NCBI GenBank assembly: GCA_023055505.1
Contig: JALIRH010000004.1
Coordinates: 23,369,368 to 23,433,367 of the forward strand
Source of the DNA: Callipepla californica brunnescens
Taxonomy: Eukaryota; Chordata; Aves; Galliformes; Odontophoridae
Length of the DNA stretch: 64,000 nt
Direction: 5' to 3'
In this document: one piece after another, positions 11,826 to 22,800 of the stretch
How positions within the stretch are numbered: position 1 is the stretch's first letter
How the letters are laid out: every line of letters starts with the position of its first letter
Position numbers and translations under genes: made by a program
Notes under the pieces: generated by a model
Database searches by the model: none
What the model was told of the DNA's origin: nothing
The model's input: the letters and a program-made list of their open reading frames with translations, nothing else

Positions 11826-14800
11826 AAAAAATGTATATGGGAAAAAGTCTCTTCAACAATGATAACTGCAGCCTAAATACATAAAAGATCTCCGTCTGTA
11901 TCTTCAGTCTGATCCTTACAGCTGCTGAAGGATCATGCTTTCAGCAGAAATAACTACCCTTTTCTTATGAGTCCAGGCAAAAGTTATTCCAAGCATCAAC
12001 TACTCTAAACTCTTTTGTATCACAGTTGATACAAATTTGTTTGGCATTTGTTCACATAAAATCCTGAACTGAAACATCTCTTTTAAGGGAATTCTGGTAA
12101 GGAATTTGGAAATAGTGACCCAGTAGGAATTGACTACCATGCTCAATGCAACTACCAACTGTCTGCTTTTCGGTTTGGTGATAGAATTTTTTTCTGTTCA
12201 ACACTCAGAGATAAAATAAACAGCGGTGACCTGAAGGAGACGCGGAGACTATTTCTCAAGGCTTAAAAAAAGAAGGAAAAAAAAAAAAGAGGCTTAGCAC
12301 AACTTAATTCTGCAAATCTCTGTTCCTTAGCTATATCACATTGACAGTCTACAGTTATCTCAAAGTCAACACAGACTTGTCATACTCACTCTCCTCTGCC
12401 ATTTTCAGTTGACAGAAGAAATCTACTGCAACATTTTTCCAGCTATCAAATATACAAACTTCCATGGTGCATTATAACATGCTAGCCTATTATGTGATGA
12501 TTATTTTTCTTTTATATAATATTCTGATCTATCCATGGGATATAGAGATAGTATGGCATGTGGGATTGTAAAGGAGACTTACTGATCACAAGAAGTGACG
12601 AAATTATGAAGAAATGCATAGCTATAATATTTGCAGTGCTGATGAATGAAGCTCCCATAGGAAAGGAAAACATTGATTATTACAGACTAAGATCTTGTTC
12701 AGGCTTAAGGAGACAAACATCGTAAATTTCAGACTCTCGCCAACTTTGATGTGCTGAGGTTTGTAACCTCTACAACAGTAATTAATTTAACACAGTTTCT
12801 AAATGCAAAGTTAAAAGCTGAACAGGATCCCTCAATTCAGTAATAACTGCTGGAAATGCATTTACATTGTTTTATAGCATTTTTTTTTTCCTCTGTTTAA
12901 GGAAATATATTGTACATTCTCTTTCAAGTTTATAAACAGAAAGGAATCCAAAGAAGCATTACTGCTTTTGACTAACATTTTTCTAAGATATTTTTGTCAC
13001 CTACAGTAACTCTACGTTTATTGATACTTCTCATGGGATGTTTTATAGTAACAGTCATTATAATTTAGTATGAAAATATATTTTTGTCAGGACTATCTGC
13101 TAGAAATGGATTCTGCTTTAGAAATAAACCAGTGTGATTTTGCAGAAGAAGAAGGCTAATGAGAATTCCCATTCGCAGTAGATAGCTGAATTAAAGTGTT
13201 TGCTTATCATTTAATATCCATCATCATATTATTTTCCCTCTGATTTCCTCAAACAAAAATGTTCTAAGTACTTATTTTTAAAAGAACTATTCATATGAAA
13301 AGAACAATTAAAAGCTATTGTTACACATTTGGGGGGCAAAAACATGGTCCCCCATTATCTTCCTAAATTCCCAAGAGTCTTCCCAGCAGTAACCACTAGA
13401 GTACTTTGTTCCACAGAGAATTTTATGCATCAGCTGCATCACTGTAACTAACACCTCCATGCAGTTGCGCTTTTCTCTCATGCATGCTTTGAAGAACAGT
13501 ATTACAAGGGCAAGAACTGCAGGAGCAGCCCAGTATTTCTGTTCTGAAGATTGTCACGTCAGGATATCCCACAAACATAAAATTCTGCCGGGTCAGAAAA
13601 CATTATGGACACAAAGTAAACAATTTATTCACAATACTTCAAATAAAAATACCTCCAAACCCAATGGTTACAAAGATGGATTATCAGAAATTATCAGAAA
13701 TGTTCCCATCTGTGACGTAAGGTCTGATCTTGAAATGGTTCTTCATCCTGAGGCAAGTTTCATTCTCTGTGCAATGAGTCAGACATCAAGACGCTTCCCA
13801 TCCACAGAACCAAGAATCCATTCGTATGCAAGGCTTACACCCTTAGGTTAGCTTACAAGAGGATCTGTGTATGGTAATAAATACACATACACACAAAAGT
13901 TTTTCTTTTGCTGTTTTCATTTGGATTCAAACCCTCATTTTCTTTGTTCCCCCGAGATTACTGATCACCAGCTTTTTTAAAAAGCACTTCCAAAACTGCT
14001 CTCCTGCATTATTCACTGACTCAACTGTTTTGCAAATAATTACCTTTTGGAAGTCTAACTGCAATCACTTCCTGTCCTGACAGCTATCAGAATTTTTTAA
14101 CAAAAATCTTGATGCCAGCTAGACATAAATGTAAGCAAAACAGCTGCTTAAAGTGAAGGAAAACAATTTTCTTTTCTACTGCGGCAATATTTGTATCTTA
14201 GTGCAAAGTTTTCCCATGTTACCTTTCCTAAAGTTTGGCATGTTTTGTGTTTGTACTTAATAAAAAACCTTGTATATCATGTAACCTAACCACCACACTT
14301 GATATAAACTGACAGTCAGGATTAATGCCAGTGTATCACTGGCTTTTAACATGCATCAATTAAAATCAATAATTTTAATTGGTAAAAGGAAAATAGGCTC
14401 ACACTGACAGACTTTAAAGGATAATATGATAGGTATTAACATCTATTTTTTTGAAAGAAAAAGAGAGAGAAAAATGTCTTTTATCTGCAGTCATTTGGGT
14501 ATTTGTAAACTCAAAAAGCTAATCAAAAACCCACATACAAACTTGTTCACAAATAGAATTTGAATCTGTAATCAGCAGCTCTGAATAATCTGAGATACAA
14601 AACTTGCTTTTACCTGTTAGTCTTCTATAAGTGGTTTAAAGAGTAACCGACCTTCCAATGGGGCGGGTGCTCTACATTACCAAAATGTTACGAAAATATT
14701 AATCGCTGCTTTATTAATTGTTACTGAACTGCTATGGAAAAACCTAAACATCAACCTATTATTCCAAATAGTAAATTCAAAAAAATTATTTCAGAGATTT

Positions 14801-16164
14801 CCCACCTGCAAACTGTTATTCCAAAACACAATAGATACTGAAAAGCTGTCCTCTTCAAGATGGCAAGGAGTTTTGTTTTTATTTTCATCTAGAGATGAAA
14901 TAGCCAGCAAACTGTAAGATAAGCCTAAATTACTTCTGCAGATTCTCTGAGCTTATAAAGCAGCAAATGACTCCCTAGCACCATGCTCCTCCTCCCTAAT
15001 GTTCTTTCCCTCAAAGAGGAAGTAGAAGTGGCGTCAGCCACACTGTGCATCCGCTATGTTTTCCAAGTGGGATAAACAGAAGGCTATGACATTCTGATGT
15101 CTCTTACATTAAAGAACTTTAGAATAACAAAATAGGACTTTTCCAAAAGGCTCAGACATACATATTCACAGTACATCTTATTTCTCCTTCCCATGCAAAC
15201 AAAAAAAAGGAAATTATAGCTGTTAAAACATGAACCCATTCTTCCATAGTCTGCTACTGCTCCTTCTACATGGGGAAAAATTAACAACAAAAAAAATCAC
15301 TCAGAATTCAATTTAAATCAAATACATTGGCTTGAAGAGTTCCCAACCCTCAAACATTCAGAAAGATGAACTATCCTTGACATTCTCTTCCCAGCTTTCA
15401 CACAGTTAGAAAGCAGCTACAGAAGGTTTAGCTTTACTCTGGATATGCTGTTTACAGCCCTACAAGGAGCCATTTGCTGGAAAGCAGAGGTGTGCCCTTT
15501 CACACTGCATGTAATGGATCAGGGTTTAGAATTTCCATGAATTTTTTCTTCTGCTTTCCTGATGCTCAAGGTCAAAATCAAATCTGCCTTTTTGAGTACC
15601 AGACTGACACCAACCTGACAAGATGAATACCTGCAAGGATTTATTATGTATGTGGACATTCTCCTTTCTAGTTATATAACTGCATGACTATCTTCAAAAT
15701 ACCTAATAAATACATGTAGGTGTTCTGTAGCCAAAATCCTCTCCTTGTCTTCACTAACTGATGAGGAAGGAAATGACATCTTAGAAGCAACAGCCTCCCA
15801 AACACCGCAGGCTGCCAAAGCCAGTTCCACGAGTAAGGAACAACTCTGCGACCATAAGAATATTTCCTATTCACAAATACTTGCAGTTCTTGAGGTAGAC
15901 TGATACGAGAGAGTAGACTGAGTTGAAGACTGCACAACCACAGTGAACCAGAATACTCAAATTAGGCTTTTTATTTCCCAAGCTAGGACAGCTAGGAGCA
16001 AGTTCTTTACTGCCTAACTTACCCATTGGATTTTGTGCTAGTGGTTTACTGCTCACTGGCTAGCGGTCTACGAAAGAATGACTACCTAATGGCAATTCTT
16101 CCTATGCTGAGTAAGATCTGGAAACTGAACTTCCAGTTCAGTCCACATTCCAAGTACTTGCTTT

Positions 16165-16187
16165 AAAAAAAAAAAAAAAAAAAAAAA
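16165..16187. repeat. Poly-A tract, A23
   Basis: Homopolymer of about 23 A. A second tract of 22 A lies 265 bases to the right (16,452-16,473). No retroposed gene body was recognised next to either. Confidence 0.9.
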
Positions 16188-16451
16188 GAAGTTTTTACAT
16201 ATTAAAAAAAAAATCTTGGAGTTAATTTTTTGTACATAATCTCAAAACTTGGCACCAAGAAGCACAGTTCAATTAAAACATGTGTAAATATTAGTTCCTA
16301 AGACCTTTATTGAACACTACTTCAAGATACCTTCCTACTTGTTTTTGCACAAAGGCTCTGTCACATCAACCACTTTGCATTATTCCAGCATCTCCTGTTT
16401 CCGGTATAGAGCTCAAAACCAGCAATGAAGTCTCTAGCTAAACATTATAGT

Positions 16452-16473
16452 AAAAAAAAAAAAAAAAAAAAAA
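16452..16473. repeat. Poly-A tract, A22
   Basis: Homopolymer of about 22 A followed by GAGAGA. No associated retroposon was recognised. Confidence 0.9.
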
Positions 16474-17939
16474 GAGAGATTACACAATCACTGACAGGTA
16501 TTTATTAACAACAATTTGTGTTTGTCTGTTTTTAATAGTTTGTGGAATATTTGGAAGAGGGATGCACAATAAAAAATAACAGACAAGATTTTTCATTGTC
16601 TCCCTTTGTAGAGCATGTCTTAAAAGCTCCTAATGTATAAATCAATTTGAAACTCAGATGAATTGAGAAACAGGAAAAACAAGTCAGTACATGGGTTTTG
16701 ACAATGCGGCAAGCATTTGCTTCAGAAATAGCAAAATTATGTGTAAGGGTACAAAATACATTTTATTCCTCAAATGAGATTGCTACTATCAGACAGGTAG
16801 ATCCTCATTTACAACACATATAATGTTCTAGATGGGAAAGAAAAAAAGGAAGAGTGATTTTCCCCCTACTCTTGAGAATTATTTGAGTTCAGAGAAAGGT
16901 TTGTGATAGGAACATAAATTGACTTCTGGAATAAAGATGTAAAACAGAAAATACTATTTTGTTAGTACCTAAATCATAAGAAGTAAATTGGCTTTAAAAA
17001 AATATGCATGTAAAATATTCATTTCAGCTATTACAGCCAGATGGTAATAATAAGCTTTTTAGTTATCTAACCATGTCTTTACACCAAATCTAGTTATATC
17101 TACCTTAAAATACTAGGTCAAGAGTGTGGACACTCTCTTGAATCAGATAAGCAAAATCAGATAGCAGATTTCTTTGAAACTTAAAGAAAATGGCACATCA
17201 ACTCTGTGCAACTGTTTCTCCTGACTAGGATAAGCCTTAAAGGACCAAGTGAGAAAAGGGAAAACCTGGATTTCAAATGTAAACCTCAACTGATAGGAGA
17301 ATATTCCAACAAGATGTGTTCTGCTTCACTAAATGGAACTGTATGCCAGTACACTCACTGGCATAAGAAGCTCTTCTCTCTCCTTTACTTAGTAAAATTC
17401 TTTATTACAGCCTGATCTTGCTCAAACATTTGACCATATAAGCCAGGTATACTTGTAGGAACAAAGCAAAAACATACTGAACTTTCCTTCTTGTGGAACT
17501 CAGTTATCTTCAAACAAGTAATGCCTCATTTGTGACTTGTTCTTGCACATACTATTACAGTCACTGAATAGCTAGCTAATGGCTCACTTTCAAATTAATT
17601 TTAAAATAGCTCCGATTTTTAAACACTGCATGGATAGAACACACAGTAAAAAGTATTAAAGTGAAAAAAGTCCCCCATGAATGATCAGGAAGAATTTGAA
17701 GTACCTAATTCTGCATGTCATCTCCTCGTTTGCTGCTACAGTTATAACTGGACAGAACAAAGGATCATTACCTTCTAGTTGCAGGAGAAAAAACATAAAA
17801 ATCACTGCTGCTAAATGAACTGTACTGAGAATAGCACGATAAGAATAGCAATAACATTTTGTAACACTTCTTTAACGTCAGCTCAAGAGCATACCATAAC
17901 ATCGCTGCGACTGCTGTCCCCAAAACATTTAAATAACCT

Positions 17940-18285
17940 CACATTAAGAACACAAGAGCGATTGTGTTGGACCAGACAAATGTCTGTTCAGCTCAGGATC
18001 TTGTATAGTGGCTAACAGACAACACCTAAAAAGCATTAAGCCCAGCATGTTCCTACATTCTATTTTCTACATTCTACGTTTCTGTATTTCTGCAGAGCGC
18101 TCTGTCAGACCTTAACTTTTCAGACACAAAATACCTGAAGCAGTATTTACCTCTTTTTCCCCAGCTGAACATTTTCATTAACTTCACAAACCTTTAGCAA
18201 CCACAACACTATACAACAAGAAGTTCCATGGTTTAACCACAGCATGCGTGACAAAATCACCTCTTTTTGTTCGAGTATGCTAACT
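17940..18285 (-). mobile_element. Ancient CR1-like interspersed repeat (sauropsid type)
   Basis: Starts near a 'gtgttggaccagacaaatgt' segment. This corresponds to the repeat common in turtles, crocodilians and birds in which 'gggtcagaccaaaggtcca' is followed by 'tagcccagtatcctgt'. Further right, 'caagaagttccatggtttaa' and 'gcgtgacaaaatcacctctt' correspond to the 'aggagttccacaggttgac' and 'tgtgaagaaatacttcc' segments of the same repeat. The match is from memory and diverged, but the order and spacing of the blocks agree. It is older than the other CR1 copies here. Confidence 0.6.
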
Positions 18286-19602
18286 ACATTTGATGGCAGC
18301 TACCTCTTGTAGCGGTACAGATGTCACCAGATGGGCAGGGCTGTGACCTAACCAACATGCAACACAGTGCTGTAGTACTCATGCTGAGGCAGAGTGGGTC
18401 TCCTGACAGATCAACTGCAGCCCAGGCACCCTCCAAGAAGTACAGAAACAACAGTAATAAAGCAGATCTGAGGTTAAGCCAGGAAGTCAAGTGACCAAAG
18501 CAGGGCTGCCACCAGCACAGCATGCTCAGGTAAGGAGCAAGGGTCAGGGCCTGTGCTTAGAAGCAGCCCCAACCTTCCCCTGCCCAGAAGGCAGTCATAT
18601 AGGTCCAGGCCACAGAGAACATTCAGGGCTCCCACTAGTACTCTATCCCATGCTTTCATGATTGCTGTCAACCTGGGTCCCACATCCTATGATAATGTGA
18701 CTGCAGACCAAAGGAGGAAGAAAAACATCACTAGTATACAAAATTTTTACGATGAAGTGAAAGAATGGTTACTTAAATAAATAGTTACGTGAATACCAGA
18801 AGTTTTATTTTAAACTTGCATCTTCTGTGAGAGTCAAGTGTAGAAACTGTCATACCATTGACCCAAATATCCTTTCCAAACACAGTGAAAATGAAGACCT
18901 GAGAGATTAAGTGGAAAACTGTTTTTCAGGAAAACTAGAAGACAGTTAATCCTCCAGGCCTACAGTCTTAAAAAGCCAAAACTACTAGCGATACTAGATA
19001 TGAAGAGGGCTAGACAACACACTTAGGGCTTCTGTTGACACATCCAAGACAAAGCGCCGCATTGTGCAGATGGAACACCATGCCTGAACACCTCCTCCCT
19101 TGACTCATCTAAACAGTGACTTGACTTCTGTTAATAGCATTGCCAAAGAAAAAACTATATGAATAAGCTGCAACACCAGACTGCATTCACCCCACGTTTT
19201 AATGATCACCTCCACATCACTTTCAAGCAACAACAAAAAAGCAAATTCAAAGCAGCAAAACCCTATCAAGAATTTTTCTGATATATTCACTTCATTGCTT
19301 AGGAGCATGTCAAAAACACGGGCACTTTTTCTTACTCCATCCAATATTCATCTCTATAGAGTAAGCAAGGCTAAAGTACAGGTATGGGAAAATGAAGCTA
19401 AAAATAACCACTTTGAATTGTAAAATCTGGGAGAAAACTGGAAGAAGCATTTGACATCACTCAAAAAATCAAAGTTGACCTTTTTTAAACCAAAGCAGTA
19501 TTTTGAGCTTCAGATGTTCAAGCAAATTTTTTGAGATTAACTTTAAAAAGTAAAGGCAGTGGCTAGATCTTCCTTCCACACATAATTGGCAGCAGACATG
19601 TA
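18286..19602. other. GC-richer patch followed by plain AT-rich DNA
   Basis: From 18,290 to 18,720 the sequence is noticeably richer in G and C and in CAG/CTG words than its surroundings. Open frames of 69-79 codons occur on both strands, none recognised. A plus-strand CAG|GTAAGG at about 18,530 looks like a splice donor. The rest to 19,602 is unremarkable. This could be a degraded transposon or an unrecognised exon. Confidence 0.4.
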
Positions 19603-19881
19603 GGTCACTCTGAAAGTAATGCCTCTTATTTCCATGGAAACCACAAGATACAAAGTTCACAATTCCTCCACATGGAGGAATTCAGTGACATACCTTTGCT
19701 TTATACACACTTCCGTATCAGACACCATTTGGTCAGACTGCTCCTCTGCCGCCATCTGTCACACATTACCAAAATCCAACAGAATACCGGCAGGAAGGTT
19801 CAACCTCTACTGCCATACCACCAACATCTGCCTCTGATGCTGTGGGCAGACACCATAAAATATTACTTTTGGAGCAGCCCT
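19603..19881 (-). mobile_element. Internally deleted mariner (Galluhop/Mariner1_GG type)
   Basis: The two ends are inverted copies. The left end reads ggtcactctgaaagtaat. The complement of the right end reads gggctgctccaaaagtaat. A TA dinucleotide flanks each end, as expected for a Tc1/mariner target site. On the minus strand the first 200 bases follow the chicken mariner 5' region: gttggtggtatggcagtaga, then a GACAGATGGCGGCAGAGGAG segment and an 'actgaattcctcca' segment. The 3' end keeps ggtttccatggaaataagag. An intact element is about 1.2-1.3 kb; this copy is about 280 bases, so most of the transposase is gone. It could only have moved using transposase supplied in trans. Confidence 0.85.
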
Positions 19882-22800
19882 TATAAAATGTATAGAAGTG
19901 TTTGAGAGAAAACCTGACAGTTGAATAGTAAGAAAATTGGTAGGGTGTCAAAGACAACATAGAAGTCAGATCCAGAATAAATTACAACTGAAAGGGGTAG
20001 GAGTCCCACATCTACTTTGAAATAATATGTAAATGAGATGATTTAGCTTACACAACGATATGCTTCAGAAACATTTATTTTCTTCAACATGGTATTTTTG
20101 GAAGTCTGGTTATCTTTCTTGGCTAGATATTCTGAGAAGTATAACAATTAACTAGGAAACATCTGTTTTCATTTTAGGAATGTAGAACAAGAGTTTTACT
20201 TTTGCTTTTTGCTTCAGTAACCTGTATGTTTCGATAATTTTTCTAAAGCTGGTCAACTGTCAAGCATAGCACCAGTGACACATTAATTAAATATTATCTT
20301 TCTCATACGTGTCAGACCTGTTTAAAATGAAGACTGAACAGTCACGGAGGTAGGAATGCAACTTGGCTATTAGTTTAAATGAAGGAGTCAGTTCACCAGT
20401 AATGAATAGTCAGCGTACAGATAATAGTTACAAGTACTACTTGAATATCCTCCCCAGCACTGTGTAAGAAAAGACCTTTTGGAGAGGAAACAAATGGAGA
20501 AAAAGCACTAAAAACTAAGAGCATAAAATAAATCATCAAATCACCTGGAAGAATTCTCAGAAAAGCAGAAGACAATCACAAAAGCAAACAAAAAAGCAAC
20601 ATTTCAGAAGGCAAAATACTATCAATTATAAAAGATACAGAGATGTAAAGGACAAGGAAATACATCAGAAAAGAGGCCTAAGTTTTTGAGCTGGCTCTTT
20701 TAATTAATTTCTTTCAGAATTTGCAATACTTAAGCAGCCTAAACAACTGCTACCAAAATTCTGCAGGCTAGATTTTTTATCATTAAAGAAGGGAAAGGAA
20801 TGAAACATTACAGCTCTCTTTCTCCTCTTCACATAAAGAAGTGGAACAGCACATTCGTTAGGGGTTTTTTTCGAGGTTTAAGCATTTTACAAAGATACTG
20901 AATAACAAAGCCTGACTCTTCTTACCTATCCTGCAGGGGAAGGAAAAAGTATGAAAGGATGGGAGACTGAACAATTGGGTTTCCCTAACAAAAAATAAAA
21001 ACAAACATTAAGATACTTTTTCCTCTAAAGTGGAAACAGTTATTACTTTATGACACATCCCGTACTGAGCATAGTTTGATCGCACACACTTCTCCTGTTG
21101 TGAACAGGTAGCACTGTAGTTCACAACTGACATGCCACACTAGAAAATGGACTAAGGATATATGTAATTTCAGCAGCAAAACTGTGCTTCTGCCAACACA
21201 AGGAATTTTATAAAATAAATGACTAAAATGGATTAGGTAGAACAAAATGCATCTGTACTGGGGGAATTTTCTTCATGCAATCTGTCACAAGTCTTATTGC
21301 TTTCCCTACAGCTGCAGTACCACAAAGGGACTCTAGATCAAACCTCAGCATACTTGATATACACTCTCTAAGCTAAGAAAAAAATAAAGTAGAGAAAGAA
21401 ATACAAAATAACTCACTCAGTGACAGGCAAGGAAATTAACAGGATACTTCTGCAATGATATATGTTGCAGAGTTTGCTTAATGTCCACAGATAATCACAA
21501 CTTTGCTGGTATTAAATTTTAATGGCAGAAATGTCTTTATGGACAGGCAGCTGTTAAGTGAAACTTAATTCTTCAGCTCACTTTCAAGTGAAATATCATT
21601 AGAGGAGAGGACACCTGCCCCCAGGCAGAAAATCCATGTCAGGCTGGAAAATTTAAATTCTTTGTTGTACATCCAAGCCTGACACTTGTCAAACTAACTC
21701 CCACCAACCATGGAGAATGAGGGGCACCCAACTTCTTGCCACCCCAAAATTCTGAAAACACTTCCACACCTGACATACCCATTGCATACTGCTAGTCTGT
21801 ATGACATGGAAGTGATTACTCTTCTTCACGTCCATTCTTTCATAAAATAAGGACTGAAATTTACTTCAAGTGTAGACAGAGATTGCTCACCCACACCCAA
21901 ACTGTTTCAAGGGCTTTATCCACCTGACTGATGGATGATGGCAGTTCTGGGCACAAATCATAGTTATGCCATTTCTTGACATGCATACAATGAAGAGCAG
22001 CATGTGAAATAAATGTTAAGCTAGTTGTAATTTCAATTTCTAAATGGAAGGAGTTACAGTAACAGCTATAACTTCAAATGTTGCTGGCCAAATTAGTAAA
22101 CAATATGCTGCAAAGTAGAAAGATAACAAGATGTAGGAAGGTAGCAGGCTGCAGCCTGCAGTCTGAGCTAAAGTCTGAAATAAGAACCAATAACAGACAG
22201 CTCTATTCTTTCCTCCATGTCATCCTCTAAAATCTTGCTTTTTCAGTCAAGAGCCATAAAATGCATCTGAAAGACTTCTGCCATTACTAACAAGGCAAAG
22301 CATCTGTTGCTACAAGAGATTCCTTTCCCTGAAGTGAAATTTTAAATATTTCTTCTTCAGAAATAGCACGATGACTAATTAATGAAACTCAGTACAAATG
22401 CTAAACAGAAATGCTTACAGTGTTATGATGGTTAAGATTTCTCTCTCAATATGGCATAAAACAAAAATGTAAATAAGTGGTTCTACAAATATGAGATCGA
22501 TCTTCTCTGCTAATAACAGAGCTGTGAATTTTATCAACTAAGTTACACAACAAATGCATACTTGAGTTTTGTTCCAGGTCCTGAACAGAATAGGAAGTCA
22601 GACCAGACTGATATACATTTGAAAAAGGCGGGAATTTGCTGCAACGCTACCAGTATCTCCTCTACACACACATGCAAAAAGATTAGAACTTGACTAGAGT
22701 TTGAATCTGGCTGAGATGCAGCTCTCTTTAAAAATAGACAGAAATATAAAGTCTGCGATTTTCATCCTTTTTCCCTGAAAAATCTGATTAAAAGCCTCTG

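Larger units (their letters stand above)
11826..17939. other. No gene recognised; A-tracts and a short inverted repeat
   Basis: AT-rich with no transposon recognised. It holds poly-A tracts at 16,165-16,187 (A23) and 16,452-16,473 (A22), and a perfect ten-base inverted repeat at 14,357-14,381. Possible minus-strand exons lie at 12,390-12,442 and 14,044-14,083. A 130-codon plus-strand open frame at 13,459-13,851 has no recognisable domain and is within chance length. The segment 14,980-15,070 is slightly GC-richer without explanation. Confidence 0.5.

Noticed and set aside
12390..12442. Resemblance of NVAVDF to the KRAB-box start
   Set aside because: Six residues only. The rest does not follow the KRAB pattern, and no zinc-finger exon is nearby.
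20921..20936. Five-base microexon GATAG between a strong acceptor and a strong donor on the minus strand
   Set aside because: Too short to claim; mentioned only beside the recursive-splice-like site.
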